Part shown: positions 25,426 to 35,591 of the stretch, one piece after another
Layout: every line of letters starts with the position of its first letter
Numbering within the stretch: the stretch's first letter is position 1
From: Humibacter albus DSM 18994
GTDB lineage: Bacteria > Actinomycetota > Actinomycetes > Actinomycetales > Microbacteriaceae
Length of the DNA stretch: 64,000 nt
Direction of reading: 5' to 3'
Assembly (NCBI RefSeq): GCF_000421825.1
Contig: NZ_ATXT01000001.1
Location: 18,468 to 82,467, forward strand
Program-made: the position numbers and the translations under genes
The notes under the pieces: model-generated
Told to the model about the DNA's origin: nothing
What the model saw: only the letters and a program-made list of their open reading frames with translations
Databases searched by the model: none

Positions 25426-26340
25426 TCAGACCTTGAGATAGCGCGTGATCGCGATGTTCGAGGCGAGCGCGGCGAGCCCGATGCCGACGATCACCAGGAT
25501 CGGCGCCACGATCCAGGCGCTGTCGAGCCCGACGAACGACGTCAGCTGCATGCGTTGCGCGAGGTATCCGCGCACGAAGAACTGCACGATGCCGAACACC
25601 GCGCCCACCGCGAGCAGCGAGCCGATCAGTGCCGCCAGCATGCCCTCGAGCACGAACGGCGTTTGGATGAAGCCGTTGGATGCCCCCACCAGCCTCATGA
25701 TGCCGAGCTCCCGTCTTCGAGAGAACGCCGACAACCGGATAGTGGTGGCGATCAGCAGTGCCGCGGCGACGAGCATGACCGCCGCGATCGCGATCGCCGT
25801 CAAGCTGGCCGCGTTGAGGATGCGGAAGATCTGGTCCAGGTAACTTCGCTGGTCTGTCACGGACTGCACGCCCGCGACGCCGCTCAGGCTCTGCGCGATG
25901 ACGTCGGACTGCTGCTCGTTCTTGAGCTTGATCCAGAAGGTCTGGTTCAGCAGTTCCGGCGTCACGTAGTCAGCGACCGGGTTGCCCTTGAACTGCTTCT
26001 TGAAATCCGCGTAGGCCTGCTTGTGGTTCTCGAAGTAGAACTTCTCGATGAACGGCGACAGCGCTGCGGACTTCAGCTTCGCCTTCACGGCGTCGATCTG
26101 ATCCTGCGTGGCGTCCTGGCCCTGGCAGGTCGTGCTCACGTCGGTCTCGGTGCACATGTACACCGCCACCTGTGCACGGTCGTACCAGTACGTCTTCATC
26201 TGGCCGATCTGCATCTGCATCAGAATGGCCGTGCCCACGAACGTGAGCGAGATGAAGGTGACCAGCACCACCGAGATGACCATGGACAGGTTGCGCTTGA
26301 GACCGCTGCCCGCCTCAGACATGACGAGAGCGAATCTCAT
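25426..26340 (-). CDS. ftsX: Cell division protein FtsX
   Basis: The 304-residue membrane protein has an N-terminal transmembrane helix (~20-45), an extracellular loop of ~120 residues ([16 protein letters not shown] and [18 protein letters not shown]), then three C-terminal helices with [18 protein letters not shown] between the first two. FtsX with FtsE forms the ABC-type complex that activates peptidoglycan hydrolases at the septum. The ATG overlaps the ftsE stop in ATGA. Confidence 0.95.
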   Translation of the reverse strand: MRFALVMSEAGSGLKRNLSMVISVVLVTFISLTFVGTAILMQMQIGQMKTYWYDRAQVAVYMCTETDVSTTCQGQDATQDQIDAVKAKLKSAALSPFIEKFYFENHKQAYADFKKQFKGNPVADYVTPELLNQTFWIKLKNEQQSDVIAQSLSGVAGVQSVTDQRSYLDQIFRILNAASLTAIAIAAVMLVAAALLIATTIRLSAFSRRRELGIMRLVGASNGFIQTPFVLEGMLAALIGSLLAVGAVFGIVQFFVRGYLAQRMQLTSFVGLDSAWIVAPILVIVGIGLAALASNIAITRYLKV

Positions 26341-27737
26341 GACACCGGCCCCACATCCTGGTTCGAGTCGTCGTCGTGGTCGCGCCTCTCCGGCGCACGC
26401 AAGCCGAGGCGCTCCGCGAGAGACAGCTCGGCGACGTCGTCCGACTCGGGTCTGCGAACGGGCGCCGTCGGCGGTCCCGCGAAGTGGGCGTCGACCGCGG
26501 CTCCCGCGCTCCTGGATGCCGTCGGCACCACCGCGGCGACCGGCTCGCGTTCCGCAGACTCGTCCGCGGATGCCGCGCGGCGCTCCTCCGCCGCCTCCGG
26601 CGGCGACGTGCGACGATGCGCCGCCCCGGCGCTCTCGGGCGCGGCGACTGCGGCTCCGGCTCCGGCTCCGGCTCCCGAGACGATCGGCACGGACGACGTG
26701 GTCGCCGACCGTTCGGGCGCCGGAACGGTCGGCGGTGCCGCCTGCGCCGGCACGTTCTGCGCCGGCGTGTTCTGCGCCGGCGTGTTCTGCGCGGGCATCG
26801 GCCGTTCCTTCGAAGCCGACTCGCCTGCGCTCGTGACGACAGCTGCGACAGCGGGCTCGGCGTGACGCGCGGAGCGAGAGCCGCGCGAGGCATCCTTCAC
26901 CGCCTTCTTCTCCGCCTTGCGCTGTGCGCGCGACGGCTTGGCGGTCACCAACGTCGCGGCCGCGGCCGGCGTGGCAACGGCACTGTCAGCGGCGTCGGGC
27001 GAATACGACGCGACGACCGCCTCGCGCTCACCCCTCTGCACCGGGATCGCGGCAGTGAAGCCGTAGCCGCCGTGGCGCTCGTCGCGCACCAGAACGCCCT
27101 GTTTGATCTCGATCACGCGGCGCTGCATGCGGTCGACGATGCCCGCCTCGTGCGTGGCCATCAGAATCGTGGTGCCGGCGGCGTTGATGCGCTCCAGCAC
27201 CGCCGTGATGCCCGCGCTGGTGGCCGGGTCGAGGTTTCCGGTCGGCTCGTCCGCGAGCAGGATCTGCGGCTTGTTCACCACCGCACGTGCGATCGCCACA
27301 CGCTGCTGCTCACCACCGGAGAGCTCGTGCGGAAAGCGCTGCGCCTTGCCCTCGAGCCCGACCATGGCGAGCACATCGGGCACGGCCTCGTGGATGAACC
27401 CCTTCGACTTGCCGATCACCTTCAGCGTGAACGCGACGTTGTCGAAGACTGTCTTGTTGGTGAGCAGCCGGAAGTCTTGGAAGACCACGCCGACATTGCG
27501 GCGGAAGTACGGCACCTTGCGGTTCGAGATGCTGCCGAGATCCTGGCCGAGCACGTGCAGCTTGCCGCGTGTGGCCTTCTCTTCGCGCAGGATCAAGCGC
27601 AGAAAGGTGGACTTCCCCGAGCCGGACGCGCCCACCACGAACACGAATTCTCCGCGGAGAATCTCGGTCGAGATGTCGTCGAGGGCCGGGCGGGGGGTTC
27701 CCTTGTAGCTCTTGCTGACGTGGTCGAATCGGATCAT
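26337..27737 (-). CDS. ftsE: Cell division ATP-binding protein FtsE with long C-terminal tail
   Basis: Residues 1-~225 are a complete FtsE ATPase: Walker [10 protein letters not shown] (36-44), signature [15 protein letters not shown], Walker [13 protein letters not shown] and the H-loop MATHEAG. A usual FtsE ends there. This one continues for about 240 more residues of Ala/Pro/Ser/Lys-rich, probably disordered sequence, including a basic patch [20 protein letters not shown] and short PAQN repeats. The tail would face the cytoplasm and might bind division partners. The reading frame is open to the ATGA overlap with ftsX, so it is not an artefact of start choice. Confidence 0.95.
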   Translation of the reverse strand: MIRFDHVSKSYKGTPRPALDDISTEILRGEFVFVVGASGSGKSTFLRLILREEKATRGKLHVLGQDLGSISNRKVPYFRRNVGVVFQDFRLLTNKTVFDNVAFTLKVIGKSKGFIHEAVPDVLAMVGLEGKAQRFPHELSGGEQQRVAIARAVVNKPQILLADEPTGNLDPATSAGITAVLERINAAGTTILMATHEAGIVDRMQRRVIEIKQGVLVRDERHGGYGFTAAIPVQRGEREAVVASYSPDAADSAVATPAAAATLVTAKPSRAQRKAEKKAVKDASRGSRSARHAEPAVAAVVTSAGESASKERPMPAQNTPAQNTPAQNVPAQAAPPTVPAPERSATTSSVPIVSGAGAGAGAAVAAPESAGAAHRRTSPPEAAEERRAASADESAEREPVAAVVPTASRSAGAAVDAHFAGPPTAPVRRPESDDVAELSLAERLGLRAPERRDHDDDSNQDVGPVS

Positions 27738-27793
27738 GACCCGCCCAGCCTAAGCACACGTCCGGCCGATGCGACCGAGCGACTCACCCCGTG

Positions 27794-28900
27794 TCAGTCG
27801 TGGTCCTGCTTGCGCCAGCGGATGCCCGCCGCGATGAATCCGTCGAGGTCGCCGTCGAACACCGCCTGCGGGTTGTTCACCTCGTGCTCAGTGCGCAGAT
27901 CTTTGACCATCTGATAGGGCGCGAGCACATAGGAGCGCATCTGATCGCCCCAGCTGGCCGTGATGTTGCCGGCGAGCTCCTTCTTGGCCGCCGCCTCCGC
28001 CTCGCGCTGCAGCAGAAGCAGTCGCGACTGCAGCACGCGCATGGCCGCGGCACGGTTCTGGATCTGCGACTTCTCGTTCTGCATCGACACCACGATGCCC
28101 GTCGGCAGGTGCGTGATGCGCACCGCGGAGTCCGTGGTGTTCACCGACTGGCCGCCCGGACCCGACGACCTGAAGACATCCACGCGAATGTCGGTCTCGG
28201 GGATGTCGACCTCCTGCGCCTCCTCCATCAGCGGGATCACCTCGACCGCCGCGAACGACGTCTGTCGCTTGCCCGCGGAGTTGAAGGGGCTCATACGCAC
28301 CAGCCGGTGCGTGCCCGCTTCGACCGAGAGCGTGCCGAAGGCGTACGGAGCGTCCACCTCGAACGTGGCGGACTTGATGCCCGCCTCCTCGGCGTAGCTC
28401 GTGTCCATGACCCGCGCCGAGTAGCCGTGCTGCTCCGCCCACCTCAGGTACATGCGCAGGAGCATCTCGGCGAAGTCGGCGGCATCCACTCCCCCGGCTC
28501 CCGCGCGGATCGTCACGACGGCGGGTCGCTCGTCGTACTCGCCGTCGAGCAGCGTCTGCACCTCGAGGTCGCCGACGGTCTTCTGCAGCTCGAGGAGCTC
28601 GTTCTTGGCCTCCTCGGCAGACTCGTCGTCGCCCTCGGAATTGGCGAGCTCGACGAGGACCTCGAGGTCGTCGAGCCGCCGCTCGATGCCGGTGATGCGC
28701 GCGAGCTCCGATTGCCGGTGGCTCAGCGCGCTGGTGACCTTCTGCGCCTTCTCGGGGTCGTCCCAGAGGTCGGGGACGCCCGCCTCCTCGCTCAGCCGCT
28801 CGATGTCGGCGCGAAGGCGGTCGACATCGACGACGGCACGGATGTCGGAGAAGGTCGCGCGCACGTCTGCGATCTGCGCGCTCAGGTCGAGTTCGATCAT
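27794..28900 (-). CDS. prfB: Peptide chain release factor 2
   Basis: The 368-residue protein has the stop-codon recognition tripeptide SPF ([15 protein letters not shown]) and the catalytic GGQ motif ([17 protein letters not shown]) and ends [19 protein letters not shown] identifies it as RF2 (UGA/UAA). The frame is continuous from ATG 28900, so the programmed frameshift known from many bacterial prfB genes is absent. It is upstream of ftsE, the usual order. Confidence 0.97.
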   Translation of the reverse strand: MIELDLSAQIADVRATFSDIRAVVDVDRLRADIERLSEEAGVPDLWDDPEKAQKVTSALSHRQSELARITGIERRLDDLEVLVELANSEGDDESAEEAKNELLELQKTVGDLEVQTLLDGEYDERPAVVTIRAGAGGVDAADFAEMLLRMYLRWAEQHGYSARVMDTSYAEEAGIKSATFEVDAPYAFGTLSVEAGTHRLVRMSPFNSAGKRQTSFAAVEVIPLMEEAQEVDIPETDIRVDVFRSSGPGGQSVNTTDSAVRITHLPTGIVVSMQNEKSQIQNRAAAMRVLQSRLLLLQREAEAAAKKELAGNITASWGDQMRSYVLAPYQMVKDLRTEHEVNNPQAVFDGDLDGFIAAGIRWRKQDHD

Positions 28901-29015
28901 GACCGCTCAAGGATACCGGGGGCACGCGTCTTGCCGCGCCGCGCCGGAGCACGCGCTACGCAGGAACTGCGAGTTCCAGCGCGTCGTCGGCAGCCCGCAT
29001 AGGCTGTCAGGCGAC

Positions 29016-30281
29016 ATGAGCACGACGGGCGAGACGAACTTCAGCATTCGAGACGTCGCACTCGCCGCGTTCCTGCCGACCGCACTGTTCTCCATCGGCG
29101 AGGGTGCGGTCATCCCGATCATTCCGGTGCTCGCGCACGACCTCGGCTCGGGGCTCGCGCTGGCAGGATTCATCGGCGGCATGATCATGGTCGGCGAGAT
29201 GATCGGCGACATCCCGAGCGGATGGATCGTCTCCCGGTTCGGGGAGCGCACATCGATGATCGCCTCTGCGATGCTCTGCATCGTCGGCCTCGTGGTGTGT
29301 CTGCTCGCGCCCGGGGACCTCATGCTCACGATCGGCGTGTTCCTGATCGGTCTCGCCACCAGCGTGTTCGCGCTCGCCCGGCATGCCTTCATGACCGGCT
29401 ATGTGCCGTTGCGCTACCGCGCAAGGGCGCTGTCGACGCTGGGCGGGGTGTTCCGCGGCGGCTGGTTCATCGGCCCGTTCATCAGCGCGGGTGTGATCGC
29501 CCTGTTCGGCAATGCGCACGCCGTGTTCTGGGTGCATATCGTGATGTGCGTGGCGGCGACCGTGGTGCTGCTCATCGTGCCCGACCCGACCGCGACAGTG
29601 GTGGCCGGCGGCGCAGCGGTCCCGACGAAGGCCGCCAGTACGCCGGATGCCGGCCGTGCCGAGGCGAAGGAACGCACCGAGGGCCTCTTCCGCACCATCT
29701 GGACGAACCGCGCGGTGCTGGCGCGCATGGGGACGTGCGGGGCTCTGATCGCCGCGCTGCGGTCATCCCGCACCGTCATCTTGCCGCTGTTCGCCGTCGC
29801 GATCGGGATGTCCGCGGCCAACACCGCGCTCATCATCGGCATCGCGGGCGCCGTCGACTTCGCCCTGTTCTACACATCCGGGCAGATCATGGACCGGTTC
29901 GGCCGGTTGTGGTCGGCGTTGCCCTCCATGCTCGGTCTGAGCATCACCCACATCGCGCTCGCCTTCGTCGTCGACCAGACCTGGTTCACGGTCGTCGCGG
30001 TGGCGATGGCTGTCGCGAACGGGGTGGGCAGCGGCATCCTGATGACCCTCGGGGCGGATCTCGCGCCTCGCGCCGATCCTGCGCCGTTCCTGGGCGCCTG
30101 GCGATTCACCGGAGATGCCGGGCAGGCGGGCGCCCCGCTGCTCGTCTCGGGCGTGACCGCCGTCTTCTCGCTCGGCGCCGCGAGCATCGGCATGGGCGTG
30201 CTCGGCCTCGTCGGCGTCGTCATGCTCATTCGTTTCGTGCCTCGGTACGTGCCGAAGCGCCGCGCCGCGGCGAGCGCCTGA
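29016..30281 (+). CDS. MFS transporter
   Basis: I chose ATG 29016, giving 421 residues with about 12 membrane helices. Visible motifs are IPVLAHDLGSGLALAGFIGG in helix 2, the loop GDIPSGWIVSRFGERTSMI (motif A type), and IMDRFGRLWSALPSM in the second half. A long polar loop lies between helices 6 and 7. The gene is divergent from prfB. The substrate is unknown. Confidence 0.88.
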   Translation: MSTTGETNFSIRDVALAAFLPTALFSIGEGAVIPIIPVLAHDLGSGLALAGFIGGMIMVGEMIGDIPSGWIVSRFGERTSMIASAMLCIVGLVVCLLAPGDLMLTIGVFLIGLATSVFALARHAFMTGYVPLRYRARALSTLGGVFRGGWFIGPFISAGVIALFGNAHAVFWVHIVMCVAATVVLLIVPDPTATVVAGGAAVPTKAASTPDAGRAEAKERTEGLFRTIWTNRAVLARMGTCGALIAALRSSRTVILPLFAVAIGMSAANTALIIGIAGAVDFALFYTSGQIMDRFGRLWSALPSMLGLSITHIALAFVVDQTWFTVVAVAMAVANGVGSGILMTLGADLAPRADPAPFLGAWRFTGDAGQAGAPLLVSGVTAVFSLGAASIGMGVLGLVGVVMLIRFVPRYVPKRRAAASA

Positions 30282-30498
30282 CGCCCCGGCGCCTTCTCTT
30301 CGAGGCCTCCCTTCCTCAAGTCCTTCTCCCTTCGGTCCCGCGCCTCGCGTTCGTCGCGGGTGCACCCGGCCAGGTCTGCCGGCCGTGTTCGCGGAGTCTC
30401 TCCTCGACCCCTCGTTCTTGGCTTGCGTGTCAACGTTCTTCCTGTGCGTCTGCGCTCTCTTCCCTTGCCGTGGCGGCGGGAGGATGCTGGAAGACAGG

Positions 30499-31929
30499 AT
30501 GTCTCGGCGCAAGAGAGCCCTCGGCGCGCACGTGATCCCTCTCGTGCGGCGCACGGCCGTGGCGGCCGCAGGCGCGGCCGTCGCGGCGCTGGTCGGCGCC
30601 GCCCTCCTCGCCCCGACGGCATCCGCCTCGGTGCGCCGCATCACCGTGCACACGGGAGGCGACGTGAACGCCGCGATCGCGAGCGCGAAGCCGGGCGACA
30701 CCGTCTTTCTGCAGACGGGCGAGTACCGGGGCCCGGTGCGCGTGGACAAGCCGATCGTTCTGGAGTCGTTGCAGGCCACCGTCCGCGCACCGGCCGCAGG
30801 CACCGCCGTCTCGGTCACCGCAGACGGTGTGACGATCGACTCCGTCGGAACGACGTGCGCGGACGCGTCGGGCGCAACCCGGGGCATCCGCGTCACGTCG
30901 AACCACGTGCGCATCGTGAACTCCTCAGCGGTGCAGTGTCACCGCGGCATCGTGCTCGACGGCGCCGCCGGCGCCTACCTGCACTCGGATGCGCTCCTCG
31001 GCCGCGCGGGCGCCTCCGGCACGTCGACCGGGGTATGGGCAGACCGCGCCGATGACCTCACCATGCTCGACAACACGTTCCAGTCCAACGATACCGGCAT
31101 GCTCGTGCAGCACACGGACGCCCCGGCGCTCGATGCCAACACCTTCGTCGACGTGGGCACAGGCATCGACCTGCGGTCCGTGTCGAACGCGGTCGTGGAC
31201 AGCACCGTCGCCGTCCACGTCTCGCACGCCGCCGTGAGCATCAGCGGGTCCCGCGGGGTCGAGGTGTCCGCGCTCGACCGCACCGCATCGGGCGGTGGCA
31301 AAGGCACCGCGATCGCACTGACGGCTCTCGACGGCCCGTCCTCCGTGGTGAACGTGGAGAACTCCGATCTCGGCCACTTCGCGGTCGGCATCTCGGCCGA
31401 GCCCTCGAGCATCAGCGGGACGGTCACCGTGATGAGTTCCGCGTTCCAGAGCGTGACGCGCACGGCGGTCGAGATCGCGCCGCGCGCCGGTGGCCGGGTG
31501 GATGCCACGTTCGGCGACTATTTCGGCGGCTGCGGGCCGGGCGTTCCGGACCACGGCTACGACGGTGGCGGCGCGAGAATCGACGATCCCGGCCGGCTCG
31601 TGAGCTATCGCGAGCAGAACTGCGGCGCCGGCACGAGCACCAGCACCGGCCCAACCGTGACGTCCGGCGCCGCCGGGAGCGCGACCGGCGGCGCGACACC
31701 GACGGTGAGTCCGACCCCTCCCGCGGTGCCCGCGCCCACCGCAAGCAGCACCGAGGCTCCCGAGGCAGTGGTCGGCGGGCACGACGGGCACGACGGGCAC
31801 GACGACGGTACCGCGGGCATCCCGGCTCAGATCGGATCGGCGCTCGTCACCGTGGGCGTGGCCCTGCTGCTCATGATCTGCGCGGGTGGCGTGCTCTACA
31901 CGGTGCGTCGCAACCGCGATCTGCATTAG
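30499..31929 (+). CDS. Exported right-handed beta-helix (NosD-like) surface protein with C-terminal anchor
   Basis: I chose ATG 30499, giving 476 residues. The order is: basic N-terminus and signal peptide ending ...LLAPTASA; a beta-helix region with repeated G(I/V)xVxxxxxVxIVNS-type turns (GVTIDSVGTTC, HVRIVNSSAVQCHRGIVL, GMLVQHTDAPALDANTF, GIDLRSVSNAVV); a Thr/Ser/Pro linker; a His/Asp/Gly run (GGHDGHDGHDDG); and a final membrane helix with RRNRDLH tail. Beta-helix proteins bind or process carbohydrates. No catalytic residues can be assigned. The linker suggests it spans the cell wall. Confidence 0.75.
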   Translation: MSRRKRALGAHVIPLVRRTAVAAAGAAVAALVGAALLAPTASASVRRITVHTGGDVNAAIASAKPGDTVFLQTGEYRGPVRVDKPIVLESLQATVRAPAAGTAVSVTADGVTIDSVGTTCADASGATRGIRVTSNHVRIVNSSAVQCHRGIVLDGAAGAYLHSDALLGRAGASGTSTGVWADRADDLTMLDNTFQSNDTGMLVQHTDAPALDANTFVDVGTGIDLRSVSNAVVDSTVAVHVSHAAVSISGSRGVEVSALDRTASGGGKGTAIALTALDGPSSVVNVENSDLGHFAVGISAEPSSISGTVTVMSSAFQSVTRTAVEIAPRAGGRVDATFGDYFGGCGPGVPDHGYDGGGARIDDPGRLVSYREQNCGAGTSTSTGPTVTSGAAGSATGGATPTVSPTPPAVPAPTASSTEAPEAVVGGHDGHDGHDDGTAGIPAQIGSALVTVGVALLLMICAGGVLYTVRRNRDLH

Positions 31930-32035
31930 GTCGTGTTGCTGGCCTCGTGCTGGGCCGCGGTGTGCCGTGCCGCGGTCTGCCGTGCTGGGCTGCTGTGCCG
32001 TGCTGAGCTGCATGCGCGCAGCACGGCCGCGCGGC

Positions 32036-32638
32036 TCACCCGAAGACGCTCCTGGCCGATGACGTGACGTCGAGCCGGTATCCGGCAGGCACGAGGAGAG
32101 AGACGACGGGCGGATGCCATACCGCCGAGATCTGCACGCTCGCGCTGCGTCCGTCCTCGGTCGTCGCTCGTTCCATTCGGAGCCCGTCGAAGCCGTCCGC
32201 GACGGCGGATTCGAGGTAGTCCGCGACCGCCTTGCGCACCTCGGTCGGCTCGAGCACGGGGTGGGGACTGCCGTCGGCGAGTGTGACCGAGCTCAGATCG
32301 TACGATTCGGCTCCGGCGAGCGCGGCCCCGTCGGCGAGCGCGAACAGTCGCTCGCGCTCGAGATAGAGCGACGTGGCCGATGCCGCGAGCAGCACGACGA
32401 CGATGCAGAGCACGCCGTAGAAGATCGTGAGCGGCAAGATCGATCCGGTGTCATCGCGCAGAGCCGCCTGCGTCGTGCCTCTCCGCCCCGGTTTCCCGAT
32501 CGGACCTGCCGTCGACTCCGCCACGCGCCTCACCGCGGGCTTCAGCGTGCGCTGCACCGGCCGTTCCCCGACGAACGCCAGCCGCTCCGCCATGGGTTTC
32601 GCCATCAGCTCCGCCGCGGCCCTCACCGTCCGCTCCAA
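32036..32638 (-). CDS. TadG-like / pilus-assembly membrane protein
   Basis: The product (up to 200 residues from TTG 32638; later ATGs at 32605 or 32593 are possible) has a disordered N-terminal part and then DDTGSILPLTIFYGVLCIVV, the DxGS-type N-terminal helix of TadE/TadG-type pseudopilins. An extracellular domain of ~120 residues starts with LYLERERLFALADGAALAGA. It overlaps the upstream TadE gene by 16 bases and is the last gene of the Tad operon. Confidence 0.8.
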   Translation of the reverse strand: MERTVRAAAELMAKPMAERLAFVGERPVQRTLKPAVRRVAESTAGPIGKPGRRGTTQAALRDDTGSILPLTIFYGVLCIVVVLLAASATSLYLERERLFALADGAALAGAESYDLSSVTLADGSPHPVLEPTEVRKAVADYLESAVADGFDGLRMERATTEDGRSASVQISAVWHPPVVSLLVPAGYRLDVTSSARSVFG

Positions 32639-33099
32639 AGTCTCGACACTCGTTGAGTGCTGGTGGCCTGCACCGCCACGGTCGCATCCCGACGCAGATC
32701 GAGCACGTCGGGAACGAGCGGGAGCGCCGCATTCACACGCACGGTGACCGTCACGGTTCCTCGCCGGGTGAGGCAGACATCGGGGTGGGGCTCACATCGC
32801 ACGGCGACGCTGGCGGCATCGGGAGCGAGTCCGAAGTCGGCGAGCGCGAACGCGACGGCCGAGGATGCCTCGCCCGAGGCATCCTCGTCGCTCGCCGCCT
32901 GCACATACACACGTGCCGCCTGACGCGCAGCACCCGCCGCGGCGAGCTGCGCGCCTTGGATGCTCGCCAGCGCGATCACGAGATACACCGTGGGGACGAG
33001 AAGGATGAGTCCGGCCGTCAGGAACTCGAGGGCGGCGTTGCCCGTCTCGGACCCGAGGAGCGCACGCGGTCGCTCAGGGAAGCGTCTCAACAGGCGCAT
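32623..33099 (-). CDS. TadE-family pseudopilin (second copy)
   Basis: I chose ATG 33099, behind GGAGG at 9 bases, giving 158 residues. It has ETGNAALEFLTAGLILLVPT, the TadE-type N-terminal helix with the conserved Glu, then an extracellular part with VRCEPHPDVCLTRRGTVTVT, whose two cysteines may form a disulfide. It overlaps the gene before it by 26 bases. Confidence 0.83.
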   Translation of the reverse strand: MRLLRRFPERPRALLGSETGNAALEFLTAGLILLVPTVYLVIALASIQGAQLAAAGAARQAARVYVQAASDEDASGEASSAVAFALADFGLAPDAASVAVRCEPHPDVCLTRRGTVTVTVRVNAALPLVPDVLDLRRDATVAVQATSTQRVSRLWSGR

Positions 33100-33487
33100 G
33101 CCCCGACACCTCCAGGGCATGATCGGGGCCGAAGAGTCCCAGAAGCGGCAACGGCGCTCGCACCGTGACCTCAACGGCGGGCATCCCACGGTATCTGCTG
33201 TACGTCGCGCTCACGTCGCTCGCGTACCGCTCACCGACTGCCGTGTCGATGAGCGCACGGGTGCGCTCTCTCCCGTCGATCAGGGTATTGTCCGCGAGCG
33301 CCGCCACGTGGGCACCCTCTGCCGCAGCATCGATGAGCGTGTTCCGTACGAGCAGCGCGAAGCCGAGCTGGAGGACGGCCACGGTGAGCACGGTGAGCAG
33401 CGCGCCGACCATCACGAACTCGGCGGGTGCGGACCCTCGCTCGTCACCCAGCCACGGTTCCTGCTGCCGATCAGAACGAGCTGACAC
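33074..33487 (-). CDS. TadE-family pseudopilin (first copy)
   Basis: The 137-residue protein has DERGSAPAEFVMVGALLTVL, the classical TadE motif in which a Gly-Ser precedes xxxxEF and a hydrophobic helix. A short extracellular domain follows. TadE-type pseudopilins assist Flp pilus assembly. It overlaps the small pilin-like gene by 17 bases. Confidence 0.87.
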   Translation of the reverse strand: MSARSDRQQEPWLGDERGSAPAEFVMVGALLTVLTVAVLQLGFALLVRNTLIDAAAEGAHVAALADNTLIDGRERTRALIDTAVGERYASDVSATYSRYRGMPAVEVTVRAPLPLLGLFGPDHALEVSGHAPVETLP

Positions 33488-33716
33488 GCTCGATGGCCTG
33501 CTCGAAGACGCCGCTGAGCGCGGGACCGGCGAGACCCCAGATGATGATCACCAAGCCCGCCGTCATCAGCGTGATCAGCACCCAGCCGGGCACGTCGCCT
33601 CGTTCGTCCGACACCGCCGCCATCGCGGGTCCGGCGACGTTCTCCTTCGCCGTCGGCCGTTTCGAGGCGCCTACCGTCATCAAGGCGCGTGCACGGGCTA
33701 TCCCCTTGCCGATCAT
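33471..33716 (-). CDS. Small Flp-pilin-like membrane protein
   Basis: I chose ATG 33716, behind GAAGGG at 9 bases, giving 81 residues; a TTG at 33737 is an alternative. A 40-residue basic leader precedes DERGDVPGWVLITLMTAGLV and a hydrophobic helix ending AIERVSSF. Position and shape (between tadC and tadE) match the Flp pilin slot. The usual Glu at +5 of mature Flp pilins is not obvious, so it could also be a minor subunit. Confidence 0.7.
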   Translation of the reverse strand: MIGKGIARARALMTVGASKRPTAKENVAGPAMAAVSDERGDVPGWVLITLMTAGLVIIIWGLAGPALSGVFEQAIERVSSF

Positions 33717-33792
33717 GCTGTGTTTCCCTTCACTCAATTCGTCGCTTCCGTCACCCGACTCGCTCCTGGGCGAAACGGGTCTGCGACCTCCA

Positions 33793-34731
33793 TCAGAATC
33801 CGGTCTCGAGCACGACCAACCCCGGATACACCGCGAACAGAACGGTGACCGGCAGGATCAGGAACACCAGTGGAAGAAGCATGCCGATCTCTTTCTTGCC
33901 TGCCTGCTCGAGCAGGTCGCGCTTGGCCGCTTCCCTGGCGTCGGTCGCTTGCGCTCGCAGCACCTCGACGACCGGAGTTCCTCTCTCCAGAGCGGTCACC
34001 ACGGCATCGACGCACCGCGTGAACGCGGGAAGACGGAGATCACGGCTCGCCTGCGTGAGCGCCACCGCCAGCGGCGTCCCCATGGACGTTTCCGCGATGA
34101 CGCGGCCGAGCTCGCCCGCGAGCTCGCCGGATCCGGTGCGGGCGACGCGGCGGATCGCATCCACGATTCCCTCACCGGCGCTCAGAGAGAGCGTGAGCAG
34201 TTCCAGAACCGTCGGGAACTCCTCGCTCATGCGAGCGAGGCGGCGCGAGACGCGCACCGACAGCATCCGATCCGGAACGAGGAAACCGGCGGCAGCGAGC
34301 ACGAGCGGTCCCGCCACGAGCACGGCGGCCGGAACCGGGCGGGTCGCGCTCGCCCACGCACCGAGCGCACCGCCTGCTCCCGCTGCACCGAGCGCCCAGC
34401 CGAGCTGCCGTAGCCGGAACTCCTCGATAGTCAGCGTGCTCGCGCTCTGCCGCAGCCGGACCGCAATGGCCTCGCCACCGCCGAGCATGCTGGACGCCCG
34501 CGATCGCAGGCCACCGAGCACGGGCACCAGCAACGACCCGAGCACTGGCAGCGACGAAGCCGTCCTCCGGCGGGCATGTTCCCTGGCTGCCTCCGACACG
34601 TCGACGAGATAGGGGGCTACCCGATCGACGAGTCGAGGGCGGTGCATCGAGGGCAGGAGGCCGGCGAGCGACCAGAGCCCGAGACCGAGGCCCAGTCCGC
34701 ACAGCACGCCCCACGCGCCGAGCGGGCTCAT
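33793..34731 (-). CDS. tadC: Tad pilus inner-membrane protein TadC (type II secretion F family)
   Basis: I chose ATG 34731, which overlaps the tadB stop in ATGA; the product has 312 residues. It has GspF-type features: a soluble helical part RMSEEFPTVLELLTLSLSAG with ESMGTP-like spacing (AETSMGTPLAVALTQAS), ALERGTPVVEVLRAQATDAR, and the ending KKEIGMLLPLVFLILPVTVL. TadB and TadC form the membrane platform of the Flp pilus machine. Confidence 0.9.
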   Translation of the reverse strand: MSPLGAWGVLCGLGLGLGLWSLAGLLPSMHRPRLVDRVAPYLVDVSEAAREHARRRTASSLPVLGSLLVPVLGGLRSRASSMLGGGEAIAVRLRQSASTLTIEEFRLRQLGWALGAAGAGGALGAWASATRPVPAAVLVAGPLVLAAAGFLVPDRMLSVRVSRRLARMSEEFPTVLELLTLSLSAGEGIVDAIRRVARTGSGELAGELGRVIAETSMGTPLAVALTQASRDLRLPAFTRCVDAVVTALERGTPVVEVLRAQATDAREAAKRDLLEQAGKKEIGMLLPLVFLILPVTVLFAVYPGLVVLETGF

Positions 34732-35591
34732 CGGAACCACCGGCGTTCCTCGGGAAGCCGCCCGATCGCCAACATCAGGCGATAGGCGACGAGCGACACC
34801 ACGAGGCCGATCACGATCACGACGGCGCCGGCCGGAGTGTTGTACGCGACGGATGCCTCGGGTCGTGTGGCCAGCAGCGCCAGCACGAGCCAGGGCGCCA
34901 CCACGCCCAGCCGTGCGGCCCCGACGGTCCACGACTGGCGCGCTTCGATCTCCGACCTCACCGCCGCGTCGTCGCGGAGGGAAGCCGCGAGCGCCTTCAG
35001 CACGGTCACCAACTCGCCGCCGCCCACCTTGCGTGCCATCTTCAGGGTCTCGATGATGCGGTCGGCCACGGGATCGGCGAGCGCTGCCTTGAGACGGTCG
35101 GCCGCCGGAGAGAACAGACCGCTCGATCGGTAGTCCTTCTCGAACACCGCGAACGCCTCCCGCGTCGAGAGCGGGGCGGTTTCGGCGAGCGCGGCGACAC
35201 CGTCGGGAAGGGCGAGCCCCGAGCGCACCGCCGACACGAGCTGATCGACGAGGTCCGGCCACAGCGTGCGGTTCGCCTTGGCGCGCGCCGCGGCCCGCCA
35301 CGACACCAGGCTCCACGGCAGCCAGCAGCCGACGGTCGCGAGCGCTGCTGATAGTGCTTGAACCCCGAACACGGCCTGGCTCACCGCGAAGAACACGAGC
35401 GCGACCAGAAGACTCGCGGCGAGGAACGCCGACGGTGCGAGGCGTGGCATCCCGGCCTGGACGAGCCGTCGGCGCAGGCCGTCGCCGAGCCGGTCGCGCC
35501 GCCGCTGCTCGAGCCCCGGCCAGAGAAAGGGCGACGCGATCAGCAGCACTCCGATGCCGAGCGCACCGCCGAGCCCGATGCCGGCGATCAT
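34728..35591 (-). CDS. tadB: Tad pilus inner-membrane protein TadB (type II secretion F family)
   Basis: I chose ATG 35591, overlapping the tadA stop in ATGA; the product has 287 residues. It has paired N-terminal membrane helices, a cytoplasmic T2SSF part (LWPDLVDQLVSAVRSGLALP, KMARKVGGGELVTVLKALA) and C-terminal helices. It partners TadC. Confidence 0.9.
   Translation of the reverse strand: MIAGIGLGGALGIGVLLIASPFLWPGLEQRRRDRLGDGLRRRLVQAGMPRLAPSAFLAASLLVALVFFAVSQAVFGVQALSAALATVGCWLPWSLVSWRAAARAKANRTLWPDLVDQLVSAVRSGLALPDGVAALAETAPLSTREAFAVFEKDYRSSGLFSPAADRLKAALADPVADRIIETLKMARKVGGGELVTVLKALAASLRDDAAVRSEIEARQSWTVGAARLGVVAPWLVLALLATRPEASVAYNTPAGAVVIVIGLVVSLVAYRLMLAIGRLPEERRWFR

Noticed and set aside
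27794..28900. Programmed frameshift in prfB
   Set aside because: The frame is continuous from ATG 28900; no in-frame early TGA with a slippery site is present.
28452..29015. Upstream extension of the MFS gene at 29016
   Set aside because: It would overlap prfB and adds Ser/Arg-rich shadow sequence before the first real helix.
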